Of a stretch of 64,000 nucleotides of DNA, positions 19,132 to 29,926 are shown one piece after another; position 1 is the stretch's first letter; the number at the start of each line of letters is the position of its first letter. Origin of the DNA: Bradyrhizobium sp. AZCC 1693 (lineage in GTDB: Bacteria; Pseudomonadota; Alphaproteobacteria; Rhizobiales; Xanthobacteraceae); the NCBI RefSeq assembly GCF_036924745.1, contig NZ_JAZHSD010000001.1, forward strand, positions 5,022,001-5,086,000, in the 5' to 3' direction. The notes under the pieces are model-generated. The model was not told the origin of the DNA, did not search any database, and was given only the letters and a program-made list of their open reading frames with translations. The position numbers and the translations under genes were made by a program.

Positions 19132-20073
19132 ATGAATTGGCTCACCAATGTCGTCCGGCCGAAAATCCGCAACATCCTGCGCCGCGAGACGCCGGAGAAT
19201 CTGTGGATCAAGTGCCCGGATTCCGGGCAACTCGTATTCTACAAGGACGTCGAGGCCAACCAGTTCGTCATTCCCGGCTCGAACTACCACATGCGCATGG
19301 GCGCGGCGGCGCGGCTGAAGTCGATCTTCGACAACGAGACCTGGTACGACATTGCGCTGCCCGAAGTGACGCCCGATCCGCTGAAGTTTCGCGATGAGCG
19401 CAAATATGTCGACCGCATCAAGGATGCCCGCGCCAAGACCGGGCTGAACGATGCGATCAAGGTCGGCTACGGCAAGTTAGAGGGCGCCGGCGTCGTCATC
19501 GCGGTGCAGGATTTCGATTTCATGGGCGGCTCGCTCGGCATGGCTGCGGGTGAGGCGATCGTGCGCGGGCTCGAACTTGCGGTCGAGAAGAAGTCGCCGT
19601 TCATCATGTTTGCGGCCTCGGGCGGCGCGCGGATGCAGGAAGGCATTCTGTCGCTGATGCAGATGCCGCGCACCACCGTCGGCGTGCAGATGCTGCGGGA
19701 AGCGAAGCTGCCCTACATCGTGGTGCTGACCAATCCGACCACCGGCGGCGTCACCGCGTCCTACGCCATGCTGGGCGACGTGCAGATCGCCGAGCCCGGC
19801 GCTCTGATCGGTTTTGCCGGCGCGCGTGTGATCGAGCAGACCATCCGCGAGAAACTGCCGGAAGGATTCCAGCGCGCCGAATATCTGCTCGACCACGGCA
19901 TGGTCGACATGGTGGTGCATCGCCACGAGATGCGTCCGACGCTGGCGCGGCTGTGTCGGCTCTTGACCAAATCCCCGGCGCTCGACGTCGCTTCGAAGCC
20001 TTCGCCGCAGGTCACGGACCCAGCGCAGATCGTCTCGGCGCCGGAAGCCGTACCGGCTGCGCCGCACGCGTGA
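19132..20073 (+). CDS. accD: Acetyl-CoA carboxylase carboxyltransferase subunit beta
   Basis: A 313-residue subunit that, with AccA, transfers carboxyl from biotin to acetyl-CoA in fatty acid synthesis. Carboxyltransferase motifs are plain: [53 protein letters not shown] is the oxyanion region, and [17 protein letters not shown] follows. The N-terminal zinc ribbon is degenerate: only Cys28 remains where E. coli has four cysteines. The C-terminal tail beyond 290 is Pro/Ala-rich. GGAGCG precedes the ATG. It overlaps folC by four bases. Confidence 0.96.
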   Translation: MNWLTNVVRPKIRNILRRETPENLWIKCPDSGQLVFYKDVEANQFVIPGSNYHMRMGAAARLKSIFDNETWYDIALPEVTPDPLKFRDERKYVDRIKDARAKTGLNDAIKVGYGKLEGAGVVIAVQDFDFMGGSLGMAAGEAIVRGLELAVEKKSPFIMFAASGGARMQEGILSLMQMPRTTVGVQMLREAKLPYIVVLTNPTTGGVTASYAMLGDVQIAEPGALIGFAGARVIEQTIREKLPEGFQRAEYLLDHGMVDMVVHRHEMRPTLARLCRLLTKSPALDVASKPSPQVTDPAQIVSAPEAVPAAPHA

Positions 20074-21410
20074 GCCTGCCTGCCGCCAAACCCCGGCCGC
20101 TCGGTGAGTTGATCGCGCGGCTGTCCGCCTTGCATCCGAAGCGCGTCGATCTCAGCCTCGATCGCGTACACCGCCTGCTGGCGCGGCTCGACCACCCGGA
20201 AGCCACGTTGCCGCCGGTGATCCATATCGCGGGCACCAACGGCAAGGGCTCCACCATCGCCTATCTGCGCGCGATCCTCGAGGCCGCAGGCCTGCGCGTG
20301 CACGTCTACACCTCTCCCTATTTGGTCAGGATCAACGAATGCTTCCGCATCGGCGAGAAGGGCGGCGGCCGGTTGGCCAGCGATGCCGAGTTGCGCCGGG
20401 TGCTGGAGCACTGCGAAAAGGTCAATGCGGGCGAGCCGATCACGATTTTCGAGATGGAGACCGCGGCGGCATTTTGCCTGTTCGCGGAGCATGAGGCCGA
20501 TGTCGTGCTGCTGGAAACCGGCCTTGGCGGGCGGCTCGACGCCACCAACGTCATCGAGCGGCCGATCGCAACGGTCATCACGCCCGTCAGCATGGATCAC
20601 ACGGAATTTCTCGGCAGCACGCTGACCGCGATCGCCGGCGAAAAGGCCGCCATCATCAAGCGCGGCGCGCCGGTGATTTGCGCCGAGCAGGCGCCGGAGG
20701 CGATGTCGGTGATCGAGGCGCAGGGAAAGCGCATGCGCGCACCGATGCACGCGGCCGGACAGCAATGGCATGTTGGCGTCGAGCGCGGGCGGCTGGTCTA
20801 TCAGGACGAGCGCGGCCTGATGGATCTTGCGGCGCCAAAGCTGTTCGGGCGGCATCAGTTCGACAATGCAGGCCTTGCCATCGCAACGTTGCGGGCGATC
20901 GAAACATTCAAAATCGGGATGGGCGCATTCGAGGCCGGCATCGTCAATGCCGAATGGCCGGCGCGGATGCAGCGGCTGGTCGCAGGTGCACTGGTCGATC
21001 AGGGGCCGAAGGGGTGCGAGATCTGGCTCGACGGCGCGCACAATGCGGAAGGCGGCCGCGTCACGGCTGCGGCGCTCGGCGATCTCGAAGAGCGGGTGTC
21101 GCGGCCGCTGGTGGTGATCGCGGGCATGATGGCGAACAAGGATGCGGGCGCGTTCCTCGCCAATTTCGCCGGCCTGACGCGCCACATCGTGGCGGTGCCG
21201 ATTCCCGGCCGCGACAACGCGATGCCGCCGGACTGGCTGGCGGATGCGGCGCGCGCGCTCGGCATGCGCGTGGAAAATGCTGCAAGCGTCGAAGCCGCGC
21301 TACATGCGCTGTCGCGCCTCGCCTACGAAGTGCCGCCCCGCATCCTGATTACCGGTTCGCTCTATCTCGCTGGCCATGTGCTTGCGATCAATGGCACGCC
21401 GCCGGGATAG
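20070..21410 (+). CDS. folC: Bifunctional folylpolyglutamate synthase / dihydrofolate synthase
   Basis: A 446-residue Mur-ligase-like enzyme that joins glutamate to dihydropteroate and to folates. The P-loop is [36 protein letters not shown] and [23 protein letters not shown] are family motifs, and [13 protein letters not shown] is in the C-terminal domain. The start is GTG at 20070 inside the accD stop (GTGA); the much longer upstream frame is a shadow of accD. The accD-folC pair is conserved across proteobacteria. Confidence 0.96.
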   Translation: MSLPAAKPRPLGELIARLSALHPKRVDLSLDRVHRLLARLDHPEATLPPVIHIAGTNGKGSTIAYLRAILEAAGLRVHVYTSPYLVRINECFRIGEKGGGRLASDAELRRVLEHCEKVNAGEPITIFEMETAAAFCLFAEHEADVVLLETGLGGRLDATNVIERPIATVITPVSMDHTEFLGSTLTAIAGEKAAIIKRGAPVICAEQAPEAMSVIEAQGKRMRAPMHAAGQQWHVGVERGRLVYQDERGLMDLAAPKLFGRHQFDNAGLAIATLRAIETFKIGMGAFEAGIVNAEWPARMQRLVAGALVDQGPKGCEIWLDGAHNAEGGRVTAAALGDLEERVSRPLVVIAGMMANKDAGAFLANFAGLTRHIVAVPIPGRDNAMPPDWLADAARALGMRVENAASVEAALHALSRLAYEVPPRILITGSLYLAGHVLAINGTPPG

Positions 21411-21440
21411 CGAAGAAAATTGGTCCGAAGAAAATTAAAT

Positions 21441-21466
21441 GGCCGCTGAAATTGCTTCCAGCGGCC
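21441..21466. other. Hairpin downstream of folC
   Basis: An 8-bp stem GGCCGCTG / CAGCGGCC with a 10-base loop, 30 bp after folC. No T-run follows on the plus strand, so it is at best a weak terminator. The remaining 220 bp before the phosphoesterase gene show no recognisable signal. Confidence 0.4.
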
Positions 21467-21684
21467 GCCCGGGAGAAATAATTGATTGCTTATGAATTCT
21501 CCAGCCCCGGTCTTGTAAAGACTAGCCAAGACGCCTGCGAACTGCGAGTCGGAACCCGGGTTCCATCGTAGGACCAAAGGAGGATGTTGCGGGGCGGCCT
21601 CACCCAAATGAGGTAGATCGCCATAGCATCGTTCTTGCAGGGTGTATGACGTCGCTTCTCGAAAGCTGGAATTGAGAAATTAAC

Positions 21685-22425
21685 ATGCGCTTTGCCGCGA
21701 TTGCCGATGTGCACGGAAACTATCTCGCGCTGGAAGCCGTGCTGGCCGACATCCGCGCGCAGGGCGTTGGCGAGATCGTCAATCTCGGCGACATGGCGAG
21801 CGGCCCGCTCGACGCGCGGCGAACCATGGACGCACTGATGGCGCTCGATGCCGTTCACGTCCTTGGCAATCATGATCGCTGGCTGATCGACCGGCCGGTC
21901 GAGAAGATGGGATCATGGGATCGGCCGGCCCACGCGCAACTCGCCACCGAGCATCTCGATTGGCTGCGCACGGTGCCATCAACGCGGATATTTCGCGACC
22001 AGGTGTTTCTCTGTCACGCTACGCCTGCCGACGATAACGTCTACTGGCTCGAGACAGTGATGCCTGATGGCTCGGTCAGGATGTCGCCGCTGGAGGCGAT
22101 CGAGAAAGAGGCGGAGGGAATTTCGCAGTCGCTGATTCTGTGTGCCCATACCCATATCGCGCGCGCGGTCAGACTCGGCGACGGACGCCTGGTGGTCAAT
22201 CCCGGTAGCGTCGGCGTTCCTGGCTTTTCTTACAACGTTCCGTTCCCGCATCTGATTGAAGCCGGCACGCCTGATGCGCGCTACGCGATTCTGGAATTCG
22301 CCGATGCATCCTGGCGCGTAACCTTCCGCCATGTGCCCTACGATCACGATGCGATGGCAGCATTGGCGCGACGGAACGGCGACGCTGAGTTTGCATCCGC
22401 GCTTTCGACGGGGTGGATCCGTTGA
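21685..22425 (+). CDS. Metallophosphoesterase, YfcE/MJ0936-like
   Basis: A 246-residue cytoplasmic calcineurin-fold phosphoesterase. The dimetal ligands are visible as IADVHGN (Asp8, His10), NLGDMASGP, VLGNHDRW and CAHTHIARA, followed by VVNPGSVGVP. Relatives act on phosphodiesters or diadenosine polyphosphates; the substrate is not deducible. It is a single gene between folC and the convergent trxA. Confidence 0.9.
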   Translation: MRFAAIADVHGNYLALEAVLADIRAQGVGEIVNLGDMASGPLDARRTMDALMALDAVHVLGNHDRWLIDRPVEKMGSWDRPAHAQLATEHLDWLRTVPSTRIFRDQVFLCHATPADDNVYWLETVMPDGSVRMSPLEAIEKEAEGISQSLILCAHTHIARAVRLGDGRLVVNPGSVGVPGFSYNVPFPHLIEAGTPDARYAILEFADASWRVTFRHVPYDHDAMAALARRNGDAEFASALSTGWIR

Positions 22426-22474
22426 AAAATTCGTAGATCCGGATGGAGCCAACGGGGCTGCGAGATCATCCGCC

Positions 22475-22506
22475 ACAAAAACAAACGGCCGGCGATTCGC
22501 CGGCCG
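22475..22506 (-). terminator. Rho-independent terminator of trxA
   Basis: A 9-bp stem (22486-22494 with 22498-22506, CGGCCGGCG / CGCCGGCCG) followed on the minus strand by a T-rich stretch TTTGTTTTTG. It lies 30 bp beyond the trxA stop and between convergent genes. Confidence 0.85.
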
Positions 22507-22535
22507 CTTCATCACAATGATCGATTGAAGCCCGA

Positions 22536-22856
22536 TCAGACCGCAGCCGTGATCCACTGCTGCAGCTTTGCCTTCGGCGCGGCGCCGACCTGACGGGAGG
22601 CCATTTCGCCGCCCTTGAAGATCATCAGGGTCGGGATCGACATCACGCCGTATTTCGAGGCCGTCTTCGGGCTCTCGTCGACATTCAGCTTCACGATCTT
22701 GACCTTGTCGCCCATGGCGCCGGAAATCTCGTCGAGTGCGGGAGCAATCATGCGGCAGGGGCCGCACCATTCGGCCCAGAAATCGACGACCACCGGCCCG
22801 GTCGCCTTGAGCACTTCGGCTTCGAAATCGGCGTCAGAAACCTTGCCAACGGCCAT
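22536..22856 (-). CDS. trxA: Thioredoxin
   Basis: A 106-residue cytoplasmic disulfide reductase with the active site WCGPC (Cys31, Cys34) and the cis-proline in [14 protein letters not shown]. It starts [15 protein letters not shown]. It lies 105 bp downstream of addA, the usual order in alphaproteobacteria, and ends at a terminator. Confidence 0.98.
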   Translation of the reverse strand: MAVGKVSDADFEAEVLKATGPVVVDFWAEWCGPCRMIAPALDEISGAMGDKVKIVKLNVDESPKTASKYGVMSIPTLMIFKGGEMASRQVGAAPKAKLQQWITAAV

Positions 22857-22961
22857 GGGAATTACCTCGTTCAGTTAGGAATTAAGGGGCGCGGGATGAG
22901 AATCGCGCCCGGGATGATAGGGTCAAACCTATGAACGCGATCCTGCCGGGTCAAGCACAGG

Positions 22962-25900
22962 TCACGCCGAGATGATGGATGCCAGCTCGGCCTCCAGCGC
23001 GGGGGCCGAAATCTCCATTAATTCAGCGCTTTCGGTCCAAAGCAGCGCCGCGCGAACCACCCGCTGGGGATAAAGCTTGCCGAGCACCGCCCGGTACAGC
23101 GCGAGCTGGCGGACATAGCCCCTCGGGGCCTCTTCGGGCCGGCTGGGCGGGGCATGGTTGGTCTTGAAATCGACGATCAGGACCTCGCTGTCGGTGACGA
23201 CGAGGCGGTCGATCTGTCCGGATACCAGCGCTGGCCGGCCGCCCGGCCGCTCCAGCCGCCCGACGATCGAGACCTCGGCGCGGCTGCCGGGGGCGAACAC
23301 CGGCGCGAAACGTCCATCTGCGATCAAGGCCAGCGTGCTTTCGGCAAGCCGCTGCCGTTCCTCCTCGATCCAGCCGTCGGCATTGCGGGCCAGATAGGCC
23401 AGCGCGGCCTCGCGGCGGCGCTCCGCGGCAATATCGGGCATCGATTGCAGGAGCCGGTGCACCAGCGTGCCGCGTTGCAGGGCGCGGGCGCGCTGGGTGA
23501 GCGATTCGGCCGTCCGTACCGGATGGCGCTCGTTGTCTGCGGGGTCCGAGGGCCGCAACAGGCTTTCCGGGGAGACCTCAGGCTGGGCCGGGGTCAGCAG
23601 CCAGTTGGGCAGCGCCATCGGCGCCGGCTGTGGCGGCGCCGCAGCGGGAGCGGCCGACGCCGCGACCTCCTCAGGGCGCGCATAGCGCTTCACCCGGCCT
23701 ATGGCGGTCTCGATCTCCTGAAGCTGCAAGGTAGAACCGGCGAGTCCTTTGGTGATCAGATCGTACCAGGACAGCGGGCGGACGGTTTTCATGTTGCCGG
23801 GCATGCAGCCGCCGACGATCAGGCGGTCCGCGGCGCGCGTCATCGCGACATAGAGCAGGCGGCGGTATTCATCCTCGGTATCTTCGATCATCGCCGCGCG
23901 CGCCGCGACGACGGCGGGGGGATCCTCGGCCTTGCGGCCGGCCCAGACCACGACACCGGGCGCATGCGGATCGGCATTGCCCTGCGGCAAATTGATGAGT
24001 TTCAGCCGCTGCGTATCCGAGGGCGAGGTCGTGGTGTCCACCAGGAACACGACGGAAGCTTCCAGGCCCTTGGCGCCATGTACCGTCATGACGCGGACCT
24101 CATCGCGCGAGATTTCCATGTCGCGCTTCACTTCGAGATCGGCCGTGCGCAGCCACGCCAAAAAACCCTGCAACGAGGCCGGCGCCTTGCGTTCATAGTT
24201 CAGCGCCAGCTCCAGAAACTCATCCAGCGCGTCGTTCGCCTCGTGCCCGAGCCGGCGCAGGATTCGCGCGCGGCCGCCGTCGCCGCCGAGCAGCCAGGCA
24301 TAGAACCCAAACGGCGTTTCGCTGGCGAAACGGCGCTCGCACTGCTCGAGCCGCCACAGCGCATCCCGCAGCCGGCCATCGGCCGAAGCGCGCTCCGCCA
24401 GCGCCGCGCGCAACGATCCCTTGCGCTGCCAGGCGATCTTGAACAGGTCGTCATCGCCAAGCCCAAACAGCGGGCTCTTCAGCGCCACCGCCAGCGCCAG
24501 GTCGTCCTGCGGCAGCAACAGCGCGTCAGCCAGGTTCATCAGGTCGATGATCGCGATGTGCTCGGTCAGCTTGAGGCGATCGGCGCCAGCGACCGGAATG
24601 CCGGCATGCTTGAGCGCCTGGATCACGGCATCGAACGCGTTGCCGCGCCGCCGTACCAGCACCAGCATGTCGCCATAGCGCAGCGGCCGACGGTCGCCTT
24701 TGCTGCCGGTTGTTACACCGCTGCCGACCAGTGCCTTGATCTCGGCCTGAATGCGCCGGGCAAGCTTCACTTCCGGGCTGGTCGCGGCGACGCCGTCGAA
24801 CGGCGCACGCCAGCCTTCGATGTCCTGCCGATCGTCCGCTTCCGCAAGTTCCCAGAGATCGATCTGGCTGGGACCTGCGTCGGCCAGCGCATGATGAATC
24901 GGATTTCCGATATCGACCGCATGAATGCTGCGAAAAATATCCTGCTCGCGAAACACCTGGTCGACCGCATGCAGGATCGCCGGTCCCGACCGGAACGAAT
25001 AGGTAAACGACACCGGATCGAACTTCAGTCCGGCGCCCTCGAACTTCCTCTGTAAGGCCCGGCGGCGGAGGTCGAATTCGCGGGGCGCTGCGCCCTGAAA
25101 CGAAAAGATCGACTGCTTCTCGTCGCCGACCGCGAACACCGTTCGCACCACACCTTCGCGCGCGCCTGCGCCCGAGGTGAATTCGGAGATGATGTGCGCA
25201 ACGATGTCCCATTGCCGGGGGCTGGTATCCTGCGCCTCGTCGATCAATACATGATCGACACCGCGGTCGAGCTTGTAATGCACCCAGCCCGAGGAGACGC
25301 GGTCGAGCATCTCCAACGTCTTGTCGATCAGATCGTCATAGTCGAGCAGGCCGCGTTCCTGCTTCTCGCGGCGATAATTGGCCGCCGCAGCGGTTGCGAT
25401 ATGAAGCAGCGCCTCGGTGCGGTCGCGCGCCACCACGGCGCGGCGGCGTTCGATCAGGGGTGCGAGGCGGTCAATTTCCGAATCAAACAGTCGACCAATA
25501 GCAGGATTCTTCTTTACGAAGCTGCTGGTAACGACCGTCGCTCGCGGCGTTCGCTCATCCGTAAGAAACACCCCGAGATACTCGTCGACCTGCGCAGCTC
25601 CAGCAAACGCTAGCGCCCCACGAAGGCGGTCGGCCTGTTTTTGATCGGCTTTGCTACTTGTATCCAGAACCAGGGCGATGTCCTGCCATCGTGATCGCGG
25701 CAGGTTGGGTCCGTCGACGATGTCACGCTCGACATCCTCGATCCGGTCGCTGGGGCCGACGCCGAGCGCTGCGGAGATCTGCGCGGCAGCGGTATGCGCG
25801 CTGCCGGCCGCATCTGTCCAGGCCATGAAATGATCGCGGCTGAGACAGGCCTCGCGTACCACGTCCTTGAAGGTAACGTCGGCGGCGCTCGCCATCGCCG

Positions 25901-26456
25901 TCATCAGCGCGCGGCCCGTCGCGCTGTCGGGGTTGCGCGACGCCTCGAGGAAAACGCCGAGATTGGCGCGCTCCATCATCTCGTTCTGGTCGCGGTCGTC
26001 GAGCACGGCAAACCGCGCCGGGACATTGGCCTCGAACGGGAATTGCTGCAGCAGCCGCGTGCACAGCGCGTGGATGGTCTGCACCTTCAGCCCGCCCGGC
26101 GTTTCCAGCGCGCAGGCGAACAGCTTTCGCGCCGACTTCCGCAGGCGTGCGCCGGGATTGGGAATGCCGGCCTCGCGGATCGCCGCGTCCAGCGCGTCGT
26201 CGTCGAGCGTCACCCAATGGCCGAGGGTGGTGAACACCCGCTCCGCCATGTTGGCGGCGGCAGCTTTTGTAAACGTGATGCAGAGGATCTTTTCCGGGGC
26301 CACGTCGTCGAGCAGCAGCCGGATCACCCGCTGCACCAGCACATGGGTTTTGCCTGATCCTGCATTCGCCGAAACGAACGCGGACGCCACCGGATCGGAC
26401 GCGCGCGCCTGCGTGGCGCGGACGGCGTCGGGAATGATGCGGACAGCCCTCACCAT
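22962..26456 (-). CDS. addA: Double-strand break repair helicase AddA
   Basis: A 1164-residue UvrD-like helicase-nuclease, partner of AddB in RecBCD-type end resection. Walker A is SANAGSGKTHVLVQR, motif II is DHVLIDEAQDTSPRQWD, and motif VI is EEYRRLLYVAMTRAADRL-like (DTEDEYRRLLYVAMTRA). The C-terminal PD-(D/E)xK nuclease shows VLIVDFKTNHAP and GYVRQLALYRAVL. The ATG at 26456 overlaps the addB stop by seven bases, so the two are made together. Confidence 0.96.
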   Translation of the reverse strand: MVRAVRIIPDAVRATQARASDPVASAFVSANAGSGKTHVLVQRVIRLLLDDVAPEKILCITFTKAAAANMAERVFTTLGHWVTLDDDALDAAIREAGIPNPGARLRKSARKLFACALETPGGLKVQTIHALCTRLLQQFPFEANVPARFAVLDDRDQNEMMERANLGVFLEASRNPDSATGRALMTAMASAADVTFKDVVREACLSRDHFMAWTDAAGSAHTAAAQISAALGVGPSDRIEDVERDIVDGPNLPRSRWQDIALVLDTSSKADQKQADRLRGALAFAGAAQVDEYLGVFLTDERTPRATVVTSSFVKKNPAIGRLFDSEIDRLAPLIERRRAVVARDRTEALLHIATAAAANYRREKQERGLLDYDDLIDKTLEMLDRVSSGWVHYKLDRGVDHVLIDEAQDTSPRQWDIVAHIISEFTSGAGAREGVVRTVFAVGDEKQSIFSFQGAAPREFDLRRRALQRKFEGAGLKFDPVSFTYSFRSGPAILHAVDQVFREQDIFRSIHAVDIGNPIHHALADAGPSQIDLWELAEADDRQDIEGWRAPFDGVAATSPEVKLARRIQAEIKALVGSGVTTGSKGDRRPLRYGDMLVLVRRRGNAFDAVIQALKHAGIPVAGADRLKLTEHIAIIDLMNLADALLLPQDDLALAVALKSPLFGLGDDDLFKIAWQRKGSLRAALAERASADGRLRDALWRLEQCERRFASETPFGFYAWLLGGDGGRARILRRLGHEANDALDEFLELALNYERKAPASLQGFLAWLRTADLEVKRDMEISRDEVRVMTVHGAKGLEASVVFLVDTTTSPSDTQRLKLINLPQGNADPHAPGVVVWAGRKAEDPPAVVAARAAMIEDTEDEYRRLLYVAMTRAADRLIVGGCMPGNMKTVRPLSWYDLITKGLAGSTLQLQEIETAIGRVKRYARPEEVAASAAPAAAPPQPAPMALPNWLLTPAQPEVSPESLLRPSDPADNERHPVRTAESLTQRARALQRGTLVHRLLQSMPDIAAERRREAALAYLARNADGWIEEERQRLAESTLALIADGRFAPVFAPGSRAEVSIVGRLERPGGRPALVSGQIDRLVVTDSEVLIVDFKTNHAPPSRPEEAPRGYVRQLALYRAVLGKLYPQRVVRAALLWTESAELMEISAPALEAELASIISA

Positions 26457-29400
26457 TCCTCGATCCCCAGTCCGCCGGCCGCCGACCATTCCTTGATGCG
26501 GGCGAGATCGTCATAGGCGCCGTAGCGGTTCGACCACATCGACAGGTTCAGCGAGGTGTAGGCGGTCTCCTCGTTCTCGAATTTCCGGATCAGCGCTTCA
26601 AGCTGTTCAAGAGCGTAGTCGGCCGCTTCGTCCGGCCGCTGCGGCGTATCGTTGTTCCTGATTTTCAGCTCCAGCGACCGCTGCTCGCCGGGCGGATTGT
26701 TGCCGCTGAGCCTGACATAGACGAGCTCGCCGACGGATGACCCTGCGTGGATATTCTCAAAGCCGCCTTCGCGCAGGATCGCGGCCTCCAGCGTCAATTG
26801 CGGCGAGAGGCCCATGCGCACCTGCTTTCCGGTCGGCGGCTGCCCCGTCTTGTAGTCGAGGATCGCAAAGCTGCCGTCACCGTGCTGCTCGATCCGGTCG
26901 GCGCGCGCCGACAGCGTGAAGATGCGTTCATTGTCGAGCGGAATCTTGATCTCGCCCCTGATCTCGGCGGCAATTTTTTCAATCGCGCCGCGCCGCGCCA
27001 GCTCCCAATCCGCAAACCATGCGGCGATGCGCTGAAACCGCGGCCACCACAGCGCCCGCGCCTCGGGACGCTCCATCAGCGGCGCAAAGTATTTTTCACC
27101 GATACCGCGCAGCACCAGCGCGGGCTGTGGGGGAAGAGCATCGGCGAATTCTTGCGTGAATTCGCCGAGCGCGTCATGGATCGCGGAGCCGCGATCGGCC
27201 GCCGACAGCGGCATGTCGACGGGATCGAGCGGATCGAGCCGCAAAATATACTTCGCGTAGATCGTATAGGGATCGCGCAGCCAGTCCTCGATCGCCGTGA
27301 CCGATAGTTTTAGCGGCCGCGTCGCGACCGGCGGCTTCGGCGCGGGCTGTTCGATCGGTTCGACCGTGTCGGGCTGGTCCAGTTCGGCGGCGAAGCGGAC
27401 GTAATTTTCACCAGTACTTTTGGCCGCATCCCAGCGTGCTTCGCCGGCAACGGCCTCCAGGCGGTGCAGAAAGCGCGAGGCGACAGCCGGCGCGCCGCCG
27501 ACCTTGGCCGAATGAGTCAGGATCACGTCGTCCGTTCCCAGCAATTGCGCAAAATCGTGCGCGGAGAGACCGATGCGCCGCTCCGGCAGATCGAGGCCGA
27601 GTTCATGGCGCATCGGCCGGCTCAGCCAGGGATCAACCCGCGGCGCCGGCGGCCATACGCCTTCGACCAGCCCGCCAAGAATGACGCGGTCGGTTTCGGT
27701 GAGCCGCGCTTCGAGCTGGCCGTAGATGTGCAGTTGTGCGTTGGCCTGCTCCGGCCGCCGCACCATGCGATCGGCATAGGCGGTCTGGAACACATCGGGA
27801 TAGTCGCCAAGCTGGACCATCAGGCCGCTCGGCTTTTGCTCGGCGAGCAAGTCGTCGAACGCGGCTGACAGCGCCGAGCCTTGCGCTTCCTCGAAGGCAA
27901 CGGCAACGCCGTTTTGATCCAAGGATAGCGCGATCAGCGCTTCGCGATGGCGTAGCGCCAGCTCGGCGAAATCGAACGGTTTTGACGAGCCCATGATTTC
28001 CAGCGGCGCCAGCGCCTTCTGCAACGCCGCGATCAGCGCCTGCGCCTGGTCGAGTTCGCCGTCCTTCAATTTAGCGCGCGGTTCGGAGACGTGAAGCGAT
28101 GAGGTCTCATGGCTCCTGAGTTTCCTGAGCTCGACGCGGAAACGATCGAAGTCGCGCGCCAAGCCGGCCGTTCCCGCCTGCGGCCGGGTGCCGCGCAGCA
28201 GCGCCAGTTCGAGGGTCTCGATCGCGTGCCTGAACGCGCCGGATGCCTGGCCGAGCCGAAACAACGGATGTTTCAGCAGCGCGAGCAAGGTCGGCGGCTC
28301 CAGCCCCTTGCTGGCGGCTTCCGCGGCGAGGCGGGCAAAAATGCCGCTTGGCGTATCCATCAGCGCGTCGCCGCCGGAATCGTCGAATTCGAGATTCCAG
28401 CGCCTCAGCGCCGCCATCACCCGCCGCGCCAGCGCGCGATCCGGCGTCACCAGCGCCGCCGATTTGTTCAGATGCCGCGCCTCCCGCATCGCCACCGCGA
28501 TCGCCAGCGCCTCCATCTCCGAATTCGGCGCCTCGACGACGGCAAGCTTCATCATGCCGCCTGCAATCCTTGCCGAAACATCCGGCTGAGCCAGACGGTC
28601 ATGCCACTGTTCGGTCGCACTCGACGGCCGCATCGTCTCGGACACCAGTACGTCGCGTCCCTGCTGTGCCGGCGTACCCAGGATTTCGACGTCGCTTCGC
28701 TTGATGCCGAAGCGATCCAGCAAGCCGTGCATCGCGAATTGCGGATGGTTCGAGGAAGGTTGCGTGGTGAATTTACCCTGCGCGTCCCTGACGCCGCCGA
28801 TCGTCTGCCAGGCCTCCTCGTCGAGATCGGTGTCGAGCCCCGGCAGCACCACGGCGCCCAGCTTCAGGCCGGCCACGGCGTTGAGGAATTTCGCGGTTGC
28901 CGGCATCGAACCGGTCGAGCCGGCTGCAATCACCGGCCCCTCGTGATGCGCGGTGAGGCGCGCGGCTTCCGCCTCGATCAGGCGGTCGCGCCGTTCGGCG
29001 GGTTCGATCCTGCCGATTTCCCTCAGATGTTCCGGCCACGCCTTGCGCGCGATGCGCAGGAATTCGAGCGAGTGCTGCCAGTATTTGTCGAACTGGTCGG
29101 GCACCAGTTTGTCGAGGGCTTCCCAGGCGACGCCGCGTGTCACCATGTCGTCCATCAGCCGCGCCAGGTCGCCGGCCAGCGCCAGTGTCGAGGCTGGGCC
29201 GCCGACCACGAGCGGCGCCGACACCGGGCTTTTCGCCCATGCCGCAACCAGATGGGCCAACGTCAGCCGGCGCTCCAATTCACCGAGCCTCGGCGGAATG
29301 TCGAGCGGCGCCACGCCGCTGAATTGTTCCGAGCCTTCCGCAAACGCCAGCTCGTCCTCGTCGATGTCGCCGAGCGCCACGATGCGCGGCAGGATCGCCG

Positions 29401-29596
29401 CGTCCGTCTTCAATTCATCGAGAAAGATCTCCCGCGCCAGCCTTCCTGCGCGCCGGGTCGGCAAATAGAGCGTCGCCGTTGCCAGATTGAGCGGGTTGCT
29501 GCGCGCCTCGAATCCCTCGACAAGACGGCCGTCGACCAGCGCCGCGATGACGGTGCGCAGGAACGGCACGGAGAGGGGAACGCTGAAAACGCGCAT
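26450..29596 (-). CDS. addB: Double-strand break repair protein AddB
   Basis: A 1048-residue partner of AddA. The N-terminal region is a degenerate UvrD-like fold without an intact Walker A, as expected for the alphaproteobacterial AddB type. The C-terminal nuclease site is seen in FAILDYKTGQPPTGKQVRMGLSPQLTLEAAILREGGF. The ATG at 29596 opens with MRVFSVPLSVPFLRT. Upstream lies the accessory insertion that separates addB from murU. Confidence 0.95.
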   Translation of the reverse strand: MRVFSVPLSVPFLRTVIAALVDGRLVEGFEARSNPLNLATATLYLPTRRAGRLAREIFLDELKTDAAILPRIVALGDIDEDELAFAEGSEQFSGVAPLDIPPRLGELERRLTLAHLVAAWAKSPVSAPLVVGGPASTLALAGDLARLMDDMVTRGVAWEALDKLVPDQFDKYWQHSLEFLRIARKAWPEHLREIGRIEPAERRDRLIEAEAARLTAHHEGPVIAAGSTGSMPATAKFLNAVAGLKLGAVVLPGLDTDLDEEAWQTIGGVRDAQGKFTTQPSSNHPQFAMHGLLDRFGIKRSDVEILGTPAQQGRDVLVSETMRPSSATEQWHDRLAQPDVSARIAGGMMKLAVVEAPNSEMEALAIAVAMREARHLNKSAALVTPDRALARRVMAALRRWNLEFDDSGGDALMDTPSGIFARLAAEAASKGLEPPTLLALLKHPLFRLGQASGAFRHAIETLELALLRGTRPQAGTAGLARDFDRFRVELRKLRSHETSSLHVSEPRAKLKDGELDQAQALIAALQKALAPLEIMGSSKPFDFAELALRHREALIALSLDQNGVAVAFEEAQGSALSAAFDDLLAEQKPSGLMVQLGDYPDVFQTAYADRMVRRPEQANAQLHIYGQLEARLTETDRVILGGLVEGVWPPAPRVDPWLSRPMRHELGLDLPERRIGLSAHDFAQLLGTDDVILTHSAKVGGAPAVASRFLHRLEAVAGEARWDAAKSTGENYVRFAAELDQPDTVEPIEQPAPKPPVATRPLKLSVTAIEDWLRDPYTIYAKYILRLDPLDPVDMPLSAADRGSAIHDALGEFTQEFADALPPQPALVLRGIGEKYFAPLMERPEARALWWPRFQRIAAWFADWELARRGAIEKIAAEIRGEIKIPLDNERIFTLSARADRIEQHGDGSFAILDYKTGQPPTGKQVRMGLSPQLTLEAAILREGGFENIHAGSSVGELVYVRLSGNNPPGEQRSLELKIRNNDTPQRPDEAADYALEQLEALIRKFENEETAYTSLNLSMWSNRYGAYDDLARIKEWSAAGGLGIEEW

Positions 29597-29926
29597 GGGC
29601 TTCCTGATTCGATCTCAGTCGCAATATAGGGAGGTAATCATGGAAGGTCATGTGGGTGAGGGCGGCGTCCCCGCTACCCACTGCCAAAGCAGGAGATCAC
29701 GTTGGGCCGCGACAGATGGGCCAGCGTGGGCGCTAGTCGTAAGCTTCAGCTAACCTGAAGGGTTCGAAATGTCTGTTGGGCGTCTGGGGCTTCGAGGAGC
29801 CGTAGCGCTCTGGAAACTTCCGCTTTCGGGGCACCGCACACATGGCTTGAGCTGCTGTCGGATCGACCCGGTCGCGATTGACCCAACTGAGACATTGGCG
29901 CGGGGCTTCTGTCCCGCGTTTTGCGT
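29597..29926. other. Gene-poor stretch at the left edge of the accessory insertion
   Basis: No credible gene. A minus-strand TATATT (29624-29629) could be the -10 element of an addB promoter. The plus strand shows a strong GGGAGGT site before a 37-codon frame of unremarkable composition at 29640. The interval 29740-29920 reads in translation like degenerate copies of dispersed rhizobial repeats, but this is weak. Confidence 0.4.

Noticed and set aside
23154..25055. 633-codon plus-strand frame opposite addA
   Set aside because: Antisense shadow of addA with composition typical of GC-rich opposite frames; no start site or family.
29640..29753. 37-codon frame with a strong GGGAGGT ribosome binding site
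   Set aside because: Composition is Arg/Trp/Ser-rich and unlike a protein family, and the site lies inside the likely addB promoter region. One good ribosome site is not enough.
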